Part shown: piece after piece, positions 1-11,335 of the stretch
How the letters are laid out: each line of letters begins with the position of its first letter
Numbering within the stretch: position 1 is the stretch's first letter
DNA from: Sequoia sempervirens
Lineage: Eukaryota; Streptophyta; Pinopsida; Cupressales; Cupressaceae
Direction: 5' to 3'
Length of the DNA stretch: 64,000 nucleotides
Assembly: GCA_007258455.2 (NCBI GenBank)
Contig: VDFB02252616.1
Location: forward strand, 118,766,552 to 118,830,551
Made by a program: the position numbers and the translations under genes
The notes under the pieces: model-generated
What the model was told of the DNA's origin: nothing
The model's input: only the letters and a program-made list of their open reading frames with translations
Databases searched by the model: none

Positions 1-479
1 GATGTGAATAGTTGAAAACTATATGAATGGTATTCTTATAACTCACTTTGGATGTTGAATAGGATAATGATGGGCCTTCGACATCAACACCTAGTAGTGG
101 AGGTGCACATCGAACTTTCGCTTAGGTAATAAAGAGAATTTTTAATTTTAAAATAAAAAAATGTATTTCATAATTGAATAATGTTTAATGACCCAAAGGT
201 TCTACATAGTTTGTAAGTATGCTTTGTACTTTTTAATTAATTTGATTTTAGGTTGCTATACACTTCATAATCTATGAATTTCATTTGATCATGTTATTGA
301 CCTCTAAAAATATAGGCTAGTTGTGACAATTAATTTTCCACCTTTTCGTGGTTGGTGATGCTAATAAATAATTTTATATTTTTGAATCAAAGAGAATATT
401 TTTAATTGAGTGGTTGTGTGAATAGCCAACTCTTTTAGGTTTTCTTAGTTCATTTCCAATCAACACATGATAAAAATAT
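1..479. other. AT-rich flank, no gene seen
   Basis: AT-rich sequence left of the LINE remnant. I see no coding pattern, terminal repeat or RNA gene here. Confidence 0.4.
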
Positions 480-599
480 TCACTTTTATTTCCAAGGCCT
501 CCATCTTGGTTGGTGTTAATGTTGATAATGTTCCAAGAATGTATTTGATTGGGAAAGGCTCCATGGTTTAGAATACCATAGAGAAGGGTGATTCACTTG

Positions 600-1520
600 T
601 TAAAAGGGGGATATTCTTGATCACCATTTTCAGCTATAAACCTCTTTATTGGAATAACTCTTGGGACCTCCATCAACCAAACCTAACTTCCTACCTTCAT
701 CTCCTCCCTTTGAATGAATTATTTCTAGAGGCTATTTGGTCTAAAGTTCCTAATTTTAAGAGTTTTTATTGGTTGGGAATATTTACAAATTCTCTGATCT
801 ATCACAATAAATATTTGAGTAGTTATCCTTTAGGAGGAGAACTATATTCCTAAGCTACCCTTATATTTTGGTTAATTAACCTTTTTATTCCTTAGAGGAG
901 GTAGATGTCCTTCCTTGGGGCTACAATCCTAAAGGGGTTTTTTAGTTTCTCTTAGGTACTAAATCTTAGAAAAAGAAAAGAGAGGGTATAGGGATTTCCC
1001 TTGGTGGATTTTTCTTGGAAGAAATATTGTTGGCCTAAGTAGCATTTCTATATCAGGTTTCTTTGTCACAATAAATCTCACCTAAGATAATATATTAAAT
1101 CTAGAGGATTTAGAGGTCCTTCAAAACATGCTACCAATGATATTAATGAGGAATGTGTGGCTCATTTTTTTTTTGAATGCCCATATTCTATTTTCCTTTG
1201 GAGGTGGTGGTGATTAATTTTGAACTAGTCCCTTGTCTATACTACTTATCTACCTATTTTTTGTGCTTATTTGGGATGTCCTTTTATCTCTCTTATTTCC
1301 TCTTAGTGGCTTAGAATAATAGTCTTATATTTATCTTTTGAAATATTTGGAACCTTAGAGTAGAATCATTAGATCTTCCAAGGTTACCCTAGATTATTAT
1401 TGGGTGTGTTTGGAAAAGGATTTTTGGGCTTAATTTGAAAGAAAAATTAGCTACTAAAATTCCTTGGAGGAAGTCATATCTCCTTAATTTATTCAATTCT
1501 TGAGGTAATTATATTTGTGT
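600..1520 (+). pseudogene. Decayed LINE (non-LTR retrotransposon), reverse-transcriptase zinc-binding region
   Basis: Around 1138-1215 the plus strand reads NEECVAHFFFECPYSIFLW. This matches the Cys/His pattern (C..H.F.ECP....W) of the zf-RVT domain found at the C-terminal end of plant L1-type LINE ORF2. Just upstream are further family-like words such as RFLCHNKSH and SRGFRGPSK, separated by stops and frame changes. A 78-codon open stretch at 617-853 lies in the same neighbourhood and may be part of the same decayed ORF2, but I cannot place it in a domain. No intact reverse-transcriptase core, poly(A) tail or target duplication was found, so this is an old fragment. The zf-RVT assignment is fairly firm; the extent is uncertain. 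Confidence 0.55.
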
Positions 1521-1841
1521 AATTTAGTTCTCTCCTCAAACCATTCTAGCTCTAGGATTAAAATATCTAGTAAGGTGAATAAAGCAAGCAAATAGTCTCT
1601 TCAACCACTAGAATTTTGAAAAAGTAATACCAATGTTCCTTCTTAAGGAAATTAGAATGTTGATAAGATTGCTGAGTCGTACATTATTTTTAGTAGTTTT
1701 AGTTACTCATCATTTATTTATTTTTATCAATTTGAGTGCGTCCAAAGCTAATTTGAAATATGGTACTAATTTTTGATGATAAAACTCTTCTTCTTACTAA
1801 TTCAAACTTATTCCATGACTCTTAAAATTAGAAACAAACTA
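1521..1841. other. Non-coding flank between the LINE remnant and element A
   Basis: AT-rich sequence with no recognisable gene. It ends at the left insertion boundary of element A. Confidence 0.4.
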
Positions 1842-1846
1842 ATATT
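1842..1846. repeat. Left target-site duplication of element A (imperfect)
   Basis: ATATT here, or AATAT at 1841-1845, compares with AATAT at 56672-56676 just outside the right LTR. The match is offset by one base, so it is probable but not exact. Confidence 0.5.
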
Positions 1847-2847
1847 TGTGAGAGGTGAAATAACAATCAAAGGTAAACAAAGCATAAACAAAGTGAAATC
1901 AATGCATAAACCAAAGTTATACCTTCAACTCCTCTCTATGGATTGATCTCTCAAAGATGAACCCAACTCTTTTCTTGATTTTCTCTCAAAGATTGATTGT
2001 AATGTGGATTGCTCACTTACTATTCCTGCATAATATGGATATGTCAATTCAAGACGGTGAAATGAGGAGAGGAGAATCCAATTTATAGAAATTGGATGAG
2101 AGGAATGGAGGGCTAGGATTTATTGACTTAATCAAGGGTGGAGATTAAGTGTGGTGTGGATCAAGAGCATTGTGACATGTGTCACAATGGGGAGAGATGG
2201 AAGAGATGAGGTGTGCTCACACATGTGTGAGCACACCTTGGGGAGAGAGAGCATTTAATTTTGGAGGCTTTGTGTAAGAGGGAATAAGAGCTAGTGGGGG
2301 TAGGTAGGATCTCACACATGTGTGAGAGGAGGCTAGAGAATAGGCTAGGACACTTGTCACCATGTGGTAAGTTTTAGGGAGAGGTGAGGGAATTTTAAAT
2401 TGGAAGAAATTGATAATGATGATTAGTAAGAAGGTTAAATCAATTAATGAAGGATTAATTAATTTAATAGGGTAGAATTCAAAGTTAATAAACCATGGGT
2501 TTATTTAACTTGGGTGGAGTCAAATGTTGGAGGATGGGCTAATGATAATTAAAGGAGGGATAAGACTAATTAATCAAAGATTAATTAACTTAAGTGGTAT
2601 TAGAAGAAATAAGGATAATGGAGGGATTAATTAAATAATTCAAACATTTAATTAATTGGAAGAAATTTAGTCTAGAGAGTGTTATAATTAATTAAATAAT
2701 AAAATATTTAATTAATTATAAGAAGAAGGTAGAATAATCAATTAAAAAATAAATATTTAATTAATTAGGGGTTAGGAGGGGTGAATTAATTAAATAATAA
2801 TATTTAATTAATTAGAAAGAAGTGTTATTAGAATTAGGGTGATTACA
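1847..2847 (-). repeat. Element A 3' LTR (left copy)
   Basis: About 1001 bp beginning TGTGAGAGG and ending GATTACA, matching 55675-56671 over its full length. On the minus strand a TATA-like CTATAAATTGG lies at about 2081-2087, the U3 promoter position. The segment from about 2400 to 2800 is packed with TTAATTAA-type palindromic words. Boundaries are TG...CA and the inner edge abuts a polypurine tract. Confidence 0.85.
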
Positions 2848-2862
2848 TTTTTCCCCTCTTTG
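2848..2862 (-). promoter_or_regulatory. Polypurine tract of element A
   Basis: The minus strand reads AAAGAGGGGAAAAA immediately before the 3' LTR start. This is the plus-strand primer site of an LTR retrotransposon and fixes the orientation of A. The same tract occurs at the equivalent place in B. Confidence 0.85.
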
Positions 2863-3926
2863 ATGCGGTGTTTGAAGTGATGTTGTGTCAAGGAAGTTTA
2901 AAATCTGCCCCAACAGATTAGAAGGTGTGTTAAGAGGTGATGCCCCCTCGAGAGGTTGACGAGATTTTTTTTGATATCAAGTTTCCACAATCCATAATGT
3001 TCTCTTTCGATGATTTTTGATGCAAAAATTCTCACATAATCAAATCCATAAATCATTAAGAGAATTTTTTTTTTAAAAAAATTACTTTCATATGGCATCT
3101 TGAAAAAGACAAGTTAGAATGGTGTAGGAGAGAAAAATAATGAAAAAGAGAATAAATAGAGAAACAGGCTTAGAAATGGAGAAAATATGGGACATTTAAT
3201 GCATTCAGTATTAAAAATTAGGGCTTGGAGAAGAGAAATTAGGTTTAAAGCCTATAAATAGGCCTTAGGGGGGCCCAAAAAGTCATGTTCAACTTTGTGA
3301 TTGGTGGAGAGGAGCTAAGAGATAGCGAGGAGGGATGACACAAGTTTCACAGTATTTGCATAGTTTGGAGTGAGTTTGGGAGTATCAACGACGAGAGGAC
3401 ATGGGCGACCCAGTATGCCACCTAACCATTAGGTTTTAGGCTATTTTAGGGGTCTTAGGGTAGGTCAAATTAGGGTTTGAACAATAGAAACGTGGGGGCT
3501 TGATCACAATGCATGTATCATGAAAAATGGTGCCCACACAACGCTGCATCTGTGGTGTGTTTCGACACCAATGAAGGATGAATCAATGCTTTCATTTGTT
3601 GTTCCTACAAAGTGCATGCCTGTGAAAAGCACACCTCCATTTGGGTTTGGTAGGGGGTAGGAGGATTTCATTGGATCTACGCATGCCTTCGGGCCAAAAG
3701 GTGGTGCTTGCGCAAAGCAACGCCTGTATTGGAAAAGGATGTTCCTGCACCTAAAAGAATGACACCTACATGAAAAGTAGAAGCGTGACTTTGCAGTGAA
3801 TGCAAGTGCACAAGGGTCTAAGGGTAAAAGTTAAGGAAATCATTTGTTTGTTGACTGGCGTTAGTGCATGGAATGTTGTAGGAGGAGATGAAAATCCTCT
3901 AGTCTCAGAAGAGGCATATGGACATC
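2863..3926 (+). other. Element A section between polypurine tract and antisense PMD frame, with TATA box
   Basis: Non-coding as far as I can see. It shares words with the equivalent part of B, including GCCCCCTCGAGAG at about 2944, after the polypurine tract. A textbook TATA box lies at 3253-3260. From 3480 to 3830 there are recurring short words around GCGC/GCAC and CACCT, comparable to the GC-rich word cluster in B at 18360-18670. Confidence 0.5.
3253..3260 (+). promoter_or_regulatory. TATA box upstream of the antisense PMD frame in A
   Basis: TATAAATA in the context CCTATAAATAGGCC, on the strand opposite to gag-pol. It lies about 670 bp upstream of the first in-frame ATG of the PMD frame (3927). 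A plant core promoter here would let the PMD frame be expressed independently of the LTR. The equivalent box is not evident in B. Confidence 0.5.
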
Positions 3927-3961
3927 ATGTTGACCTTGCAAGGCCAACTGGAAAATATGGA

Positions 3962-3974
3962 CACTAGTACAGAA
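3962..3974 (+). repeat. CACTA left terminal inverted repeat
   Basis: CACTAGTACAGAA. The first 11 bases pair with the right end with one mismatch (position 9). Confidence 0.9.
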
Positions 3975-4014
3975 ACAACAATAAACTATTGAAAAAAACT
4001 ACTAAAAATTGCTT

Positions 4015-4480
4015 ATAAATGACTAAACTTGGTCACATGACCATTAGTAGTTTATTGTCACTCATATATAACGCGACCAGATTGATGCTTAAACCATTTT
4101 TAGTCATTTATTGGTTGTTTTGATTGATCAATTTGGTAGTATATTTAGTCGTTGATTTAGTCATTGATTGTTGTGATTTGGTCACTTAGTTATTTTTTTC
4201 ATTGATATATTTAGTTGTTGATTTAGTCATTGATTGTTGTAATCTAGTCACTTATTTAGTCATTTTTTATTCACTGATATATTTAACCGACCACTTATTT
4301 AGTTGTTGATTTAGTCATTATTTGTTGTAATTTGGTCACTTATTTAGTCATTTTGTATTCAATGATGTATTTAGTCATTGATTGTTTTTAACTGGTCACT
4401 TATTTAGTCATTTTTATTTACTGATTTCACTGGTCATATATCTAGTCATATTTATTCATGTTGTTCACTGATTTCTATCA
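4015..4480 (+). repeat. CACTA left subterminal repeats
   Basis: At least ten degenerate copies of a word like TTTAGTCATTGATTGTTG alternate with GGTCACTTATTTAGTCA. Subterminal repeat arrays of this kind are the transposase (TnpA-type) binding regions of CACTA elements. Matching words in the opposite orientation occur at the right end. Confidence 0.8.
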
Positions 4481-4499
4481 TTTCTTTGTTTATAATGAG

Positions 4500-4855
4500 G
4501 AGGCTTAGTTCACCTAATGTTAAGATATCTATATGTATTATTAAATCGCAAATGTTCATTATGTGTTTGCATCTAGAAAACATATAGGAAATACAAGAAA
4601 TTATATTCTAACTAAACAAAATTAATTTCAAATTTTCAACCAAAGTAAGAAAAATAAGAAGAATGATTGAACCTAACTTTAAATACACTTCAAATCAGCA
4701 GTGAACATCTTAGGTTTTGTATACAATGTACCAACAAAATAATGATAATTACATTAAAAAATGTATAAGTAAAACAACAGTGAATAATCATACCTATACT
4801 TAGATCTTTATTACATTCAATAATAAATTACACCATACATATAACCAAAACTTGG
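4500..4855. other. CACTA non-coding segment downstream of the transposase
   Basis: AT-rich sequence between the left subterminal repeats and the C-terminal end of the transposase frame. No other feature seen. Confidence 0.4.
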
Positions 4856-7800
4856 GTGACAAAACACCATCATAATCATCTGCATTGCCAGCAATATCAA
4901 AATCTTGATCATTCATGTTTGCATCTACTTGATTTTATTCCTCTTCCTCATCTATGACATGCAGTGCATTCTCTCTCCCAATCTCTTCATTGGTTATCAA
5001 AATGTCTTCTTCAAACACTCCATCATTGTCTCCATCCACTTCTTCGAATGCTTCTTGTAAATTAACATATTGCCCATTAGGCAATCTATCAAGAAATTCC
5101 ATGATTTTTTTGTTTTGAATGAGACTCTATTTGAATGACATATGACCATCCTGGGCTTCTTATATCATCAATTAGAAATGATTGGTTAATTTGAAGAGGG
5201 GAAACATATGGCTCATCCGTCTATGATAAAAATTGTCTTGTATTTGCATTTACAAATCCATAGTCATCAAATTATATTGTAGATGGTTAGATCCACTTAC
5301 ATTTTAATAATATAGGACTATTTTCACCATAGTCCACTAGAATATTTTTTTGGATGAATCCAACATAAAATTTCTTCTCAGTTTTGTGAAGAAATTTAGC
5401 ACTACCAACACAATCACAATTTATCTTTCCTTTGTCTTTTTCTTCCACTCTTAAATGACTACCATAGGCCCACATTCCACTGAAACACGTAGCCCATAAA
5501 TGTGGAGATTGTGAAAGATCACTTTCCTCCATTGTTATATCTTGACCTTCTTCTTTTGCATCACCAATTGCATTAGCAATCCATTCTTGAAATTTAGAAA
5601 AGAATCACCTCCGATCAAATCAACATGATGTCTATGCCTTTGAGGTTGATGTTGCATCCAAGCTTGATTATCTTCTTCATATTTTCTAAATAGAATATTT
5701 ACATACAAATACTAAGATTGATAATATAAATGTGTAAATACAATTGAGTAAATAATTATTGTGTAAATTTTTTTTTACCTGCGCCACTTATCGAACAAAT
5801 ATGTGATTTCAAGAATATAGGTATGTATCACACTTCTTTCTTGATGTGATAGCTTGAAGCAACATCCATTTCCTTCTAATACTTTACCTGCAACTGTCTC
5901 TTCTTCGTCATCATCCCATACATGCCAATTGACATTTTTAAAATCCTTCATATATTCTATGAAAAATCCCATGGCCTCTTGCATTGAATATCCCTTAGAC
6001 ATTCTGCCTTTCAGTTTTTCCCTAGTACAAACAATTTTTTTCAAAACCTTCATATATCGTTCTATAGGATTCATCCATCTTGTTCTTATTGGGCCACAAT
6101 GCTTTAGTTCATATTGTATATGTATCAAAAGATGCATAGAAATGTTAAATATTGTTGGTGGAAATTCCTATTCCAATAGACAAAGGACTTAAACAACCTC
6201 CTCCCTCAAACTATCAAATTTCGAAGGATCTAATACGTGTAAACTCATTCTCTTTAATATTAGGCCCAACCTTATAATTGCAAATCTTAGACCCTTTGCC
6301 AAACTTAATATATTTACCACAATAGGTAAAATATTCTCCATTATGACATGATAGTCATGGGTCTTGAGGTGGCCTCTTAAGCCATTAATGTCAGTTTGGC
6401 TTCTAATACTACTACTTACATATCCAGTGGGAAAGCGAGTTTGAGACATCAATTGTAAGAATTGTGCACGTTGTTCCTTTGTCCATACATAAGGAGCACT
6501 AGGTTTTCTATATTTTTCATCATCATATTTTTCAACCCAAAGATTTTGATGAATCTTTAGTTTTCGAAAGTCTTCACGTGATGAAATAGTATCAAAAACA
6601 CTGAAAAGAGTTTCTATAATAGCATACACTATATTTTTCTCAGTATGCATAAAGTCAACAGTATGCCTAATGGCTATATTCTTAAAGTATGGCAACTTAT
6701 AGAATATATGCACAACCTTTTTACACTATTTCCATTACATGGATCATATCTACTATTAGTAATCCCATCATTTTCAATAAATGACATTCTTTTTTGTCCA
6801 TTCTCAACAATGTAATCACCTGTTATTAGCAATGGTGCTTCATGATTCTCTTCTTGACCATTGAACAATGTTTTTTGTTGATGATATGGATGATCCATTT
6901 GAAATTAAGCACGATGTCCACAATAAATACACTTACGCAAACTTCTTGAGTGCCTCACAAAATCCTTAAAGTTGCAAGCAAGACATCCATGGTATCCATG
7001 AACACTAAGGCCAAACAATGTTTCATATGTAGGAAGATCATGAATCGTAAACAATAAGGAAGCTCTTAAAGTGAATTTGATTGAATGACCATCCCTTAAA
7101 GATTGAATTGCTTCAATTCCTTTCCACAATTCCATTAGCTCATCATATAATGGCTCTACATAAGCATCAATTGTATCTGAAGTCACACTTTTCTTTCTTG
7201 GTATAATCAATGGTAGCATTAAGAAAAATGGTTTAGTTGCTAACCATGGAGGCAAGTTATAATTTACTAAAAGCACTGGCCAAGTTGACCATGTAGTACT
7301 TTGATTTGAGAATGGGTTCACCCCATCTAGAGTCAAACCCAACCTTATATTACGAGGATCTTGAGAAAAATCAGCCCATTTGTTATCAAATTCCATCCAC
7401 GTCTTAGAATCAGGCACATGCCATTGTTTTCCATTAGTGCTCTTATTTTGGGCATGCCATTGCATAATTTCAACAATGTCTCTACACCTATACATTCAAA
7501 GTAATCATGGGATTATTGGAAAGTGGCAAAGAACCTTTCTAGGAACCACAACTAATTTCAACCCTTCTCTATACCCCACTTCATGACATTTCGAACATTC
7601 ACTCTCACTTGCAAGATTCTTGTGAAATAATACACAATCATTCACACATGTGTGGATTTTTTCATACCCTAAGCCTAGCTTAGTGATTTCCTTTCTACAT
7701 TGACTTCATTTTTTTGGAAATGTGGAGTTAGGTGGTAACAACAAACTTAATAATGCCAATAACTGATCTACACTCTCATTTGTCCAACCAAAAACCACTT

Positions 7801-8233
7801 GCAAGTTAAGAATTTGAAGGATTGTTGTCAAATGACTTAACCTGCAATTAGCATACATAGGCTTTGAAGCATCCTCCATTAACTTGTCCCAATCATCGTT
7901 TAGACCCTCATTCAACATTCTATCAACTTCAAACCATTCGTCTAACATTGTTGCCTCTTCATCTATGTTTGGTGCCACTTCATCTATGTTTGTTTCCTTT
8001 TCATCTCTCACACTATGCCATTCTATGATATCTTCATAATAATTGACATTCCAAGGGCTTATAACACTATGCCCATATCTTATCATATGTCGATAAATCT
8101 CACTTCTTTTTTTCACCTTTCCACCAAGACAGTAATTACATGGACATGGATATTTTTCCATGTCCCTCTCATCGACTATTCTCTCATCAAATGCATGGTA
8201 TTGATCCCTTGTCAACCTTTGACGTTGATCCAT
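4856..8233 (-). pseudogene. En/Spm TnpD-type transposase, broken
   Basis: Minus-strand frames in order carry the known modules of plant CACTA transposases. At 8233-7706 is the N-terminal transposase-associated region, with CPCNYC and a following H..RYGH. At 7700-6905 is the transposase core, with LGLGYEKI, CVNDC, MQWHA, RNIRLGLTLDGVNPF and the C..C pair around CLAC. At 6898-6674 is TNSRYDPCN, and at 6713-6189 are LPYFKNIAIRHTVDFMH and LKTHDYHVIMENILP. At 6137-5775 is the DUF4218-like part, with GPIRTRWMNPIERYM. At 5532-5287 and 5260-4856 is the DUF4216-like part, with LLKCKWI and IDDIRSPGW, and an acidic tail of Asp/Glu. Breaks include in-frame stops near 7704, two TGA stops near 7497 that read as decayed CGA, a frame change near 6710, and stops near 6190 and 6170. 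Introns may explain some gaps toward the C-terminus. It cannot encode a full transposase as it stands. Confidence 0.85.
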
Positions 8234-8239
8234 CTATAA

Positions 8240-8570
8240 TATTCTACACATAGCAACAAAAAATTGTAGACTAAGAGATAAAATTTTTTTAATTGGAAGG
8301 CATTTCCATAGCAATAGAGTTATTGAGAGAAAATAAAATAGAGAGTTTACTAATGAATTGTAAAAAATAGATTTTTGTATTTTATATTGAAATTGTTGAT
8401 TACATTACATTGCACATCTTTCAAACTCAAAGCATTACTTCACACTACATAACTAATAACTAGATGTTGATAGATGACAAAATTTCAATTACAATATAGT
8501 TTTTACAAAGTCAACCTAAGTAGTTATGCAATTACTTCATATTGCATAACTAATAACTAGGAGCAGCTAC
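8240..8570. other. CACTA non-coding segment upstream of the transposase
   Basis: AT-rich sequence, probably the 5' leader or first intron of the transposase transcript on the minus strand. No other feature seen. Confidence 0.35.
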
Positions 8571-8576
8571 CAATTG

Positions 8577-9120
8577 CATTTTCTTGTCATGGAATTCCAT
8601 GAGACCACATTTCTTTGAGGTATTTTTTCAAAAAGTTCACTACCTTGTCTATGCTACCATATTTTTCATACATATTGTCTACCAAAGCATTTTATCAAAC
8701 AATTCATTGTCTTGTTGCTATGGCTAAAATCCTAAAACAAGTACTTTTGAACAAGCTATGGATGCTTGGAAAAAATCTATCAAATCATAATAGTAAGCAA
8801 AAGCATAGACAAGGCAATGAACTGGTTGAAAAAATGCCTCAATGAAATGTGGTCTTATGGTGATGGAATGCCCTGACAATCCATAGCAATTCGCTTGCCA
8901 TGGAATTTGTCATGGCATTCCATCAACATGAGACCACATTTCTTTGAGGCATTTTTCCCAAAGTTCATTGCCTTGTCTATGCTACCACATTTTTCATATA
9001 TGTCTACCAAAGCATTTTATGAAACAGTTCACTGCCTTGCTGCTATGGCTAAAAGCCTAAAATGATTTCAAAAAAGATATGGATGTTTGGAAAAAATATA
9101 TCAAAGCATAATAGTAAGCA
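8577..9120 (-). pseudogene. Captured pentatricopeptide repeat (PPR) gene fragments, direct and inverted copies
   Basis: On the minus strand at about 8575-8680, one frame reads SELFEKIPQRNVVSWNSM. This is the end of one PPR unit and the start of the next, as in PLS-class PPR proteins. A second copy on the same strand lies at about 8905-9110 and contains KMPQRNVVSC. A third, inverted copy on the plus strand at about 8800-8876 reads VEKMPQ followed by a TGA and then NVV. So three copies of one PPR segment lie here, two head-to-tail and one inverted. All have stops or frame changes. Capture of host gene pieces is known for CACTA elements. The PPR call rests on the motif only. Confidence 0.6.
8802..8995. 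repeat. Imperfect inverted repeat able to form a hairpin
   Basis: The arm at about 8802-8876 is complementary to about 8920-8995 over roughly 75 bp with a few mismatches. The spacer is about 45 bp. Shared words are GACAAGGCAATGAAC on the left and GTTCATTGCCTTGTC on the right. The arms are the inverted PPR copies described in the overlapping entry. Confidence 0.7.
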
Positions 9121-9239
9121 ACAAGCTATGGTCTCATGGTTTTTTTTTGGCGTGAAAATTAGCATGATTTTATTTGCATTTTTTTGTAGGTTTTAAACAC
9201 TTTTTTTTGGCAATTTTACTAATTGAAATGGGGAAAAAA

Positions 9240-11335
9240 ATTTGTGGTCAATTTTGTACTCTTTTTAATTGTGGGATTCTCACAATTAGTGAAAAAGGTG
9301 AAAAAGGTAGTGTTCATGAATGAATGGAAAAGATGAGTAGAGCATTTGAATTATAATCTTGCATGATCTTATCATAGTAAAGGTGATTATGACGCAACTG
9401 GCCACTACTACATGGAATTAATCAAGGAAAGCTAGAGGCCACAAGATTTTGTAGACAGGTTCAATTGAAACTGGGAGATCTTAAGAGTTCTCTCTCAAAT
9501 TTTGAAAAGGTTTTGGAGGTCCACCCTGAGAATTGTGAGAACTTAAAATTTGTAGGCTATATATATGCTCAAGAAGGGCAAGTAGAGAAGGCTTTGGAAA
9601 TTTTAAGAAAGGAAACTCGCATAGATCCACATGATGCCCATGCATTTATCCAAATGGGTGAGTTATTAATATCATCATACCCTAGTGCAACCTTAGATTC
9701 TCTTAAGACACCAAAGTCTCTTCTAAAGAAAAGTAGAGAAGAAGTACCCATTCATTTTTTTAAAAACATTGGGGTTCTTCATTTTGAGCGTGATGAACTA
9801 GAGTTGGCTCAACAAACTTTTATGGAGGTATTAGGAAATGATGTTCTACCTCTACACAAATTTTTGTGGTCAGTCTTGTGCATTTTTTACTTGTAGGATT
9901 CTCATAGTTAGTGAAAAAGGTAGTGTTCATTAAGGAATGGAAAATATGCGTAGAGCTTTTGAATTATACTTGTATTATGCAATGGCATTGAATCATTTAG
10001 CAAAACATTTTTTCTTCACTACAAGGCAACATTTTCTTATGGAATAGTTGACTGAGACAACTCTTGTTTTAACTAACCACCCTCTCATGAAATTTCATTC
10101 ATATTATAATCTTGCATGATCTTATCATAGTAAAGGTGATTATGACACCACTGGCCACTAGTACATAGCTTCACTCAAGGAAAGCTAGAGGCCACAAGAT
10201 TTTGTGGATAGGTTCAATTGAAGATGAGAGATCTTAAGAGTTCTCTCTCAAATTTTGAAAAGGTTCTAGAGGTCCACCCTGAGAATTGTGAGAGCTTAAA
10301 AGCTATAGGCCATATATATGCTCAGCAAGGGCAGACAAAGAAGGCTTTGGAAATTTTAAGAAAGGAAACTCACATAGATCCACATGATTCCCATGCATTT
10401 ATCAAGATGGGTGAGTTATTAATATCATCAGACCCTAGTACACCCTTAGATTCTCTTAAGATGCCAAAGTATCTTCTGAAGAAGATTAGAGAAGAAGTAC
10501 CCATTCAATTGTTAAACAACATTGGGGTTCCTCATTTTGAGTGTGATGAACTAGAGTTGGCTCAACAAATTTTTATGGAGGCATTAGGAAATGATGTTCT
10601 ACCTCTACATAAATTTTTGTAGTCAGTCTTGTGCATTTTTTACTTGTAGGATTCTAATAGATAGTGAAAAAGGTAGTGTTCATGAAGGAATGGAAAAGAT
10701 GCGTAGAGCCTTTGAATTATACCTGTACTATGCAATGGCATTGAATCATTTAGCAAACCATTTTTTCTTCACTGCAGGGCAGCAGTTTCTTGTGGAATAG
10801 TTGACTGAGACAAATCTTGTTTAAACTAACCACCCTCTCATGAAATCTCATTCATATTATAATCTTGCATGATCTTATCATAGTAAAGGTGATTATGACA
10901 CCACTGGCTACTACTACATGACATTAGTCAAGGAAATCGAAATGCCACAAGATTTTTTGGACAGGTTCAATTGAAGCTAGGAGATCTTAAGAGTTCTCTC
11001 TCAAATTTTGAAAAGGTTCTGGAGGTCCACCCTGAGAACTGTGAGAGATTAAAAGTTGTAGGCCATATATATGCTCAGAAAGGGCAGACATAGAAGGCTT
11101 TGGAAATTAAGAAAGGAAACTCACATAGATCCATGTGATTCCCATGCATTTATCAACATGGGTGAGTTATTAATATCGTCAGACCCCAGTGCAGCCTTAG
11201 ATTCTCCTAAGACAACAAAGTCTCTTCTGAAGAAGAGTAGAGAAGAAGTACCCATTCAATTGTTAAACAACATTGGGGTTCTTCATTTTGAGTGTGATGA
11301 ACTATATTTGGCTCAACAGACTTTTATGGAGGCAT
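9240..11335 (+). repeat. Three tandem units of the CTR9 segment, period 753 bp
   Basis: Equivalent points such as the start of LGDLKSSLSN fall at 9465, 10218 and 10971, exactly 753 bp apart. Unit boundaries are near 9240, 9860 and 10614. Unit 1 lacks about 134 bp that units 2 and 3 have. The third unit runs straight into the unique CTR9 tail at about 11340. Confidence 0.9.

Noticed and set aside
9465..10622. Two separate small TPR genes
   Set aside because: They are tandem copies of one captured CTR9 segment with exact 753-bp spacing and stops.
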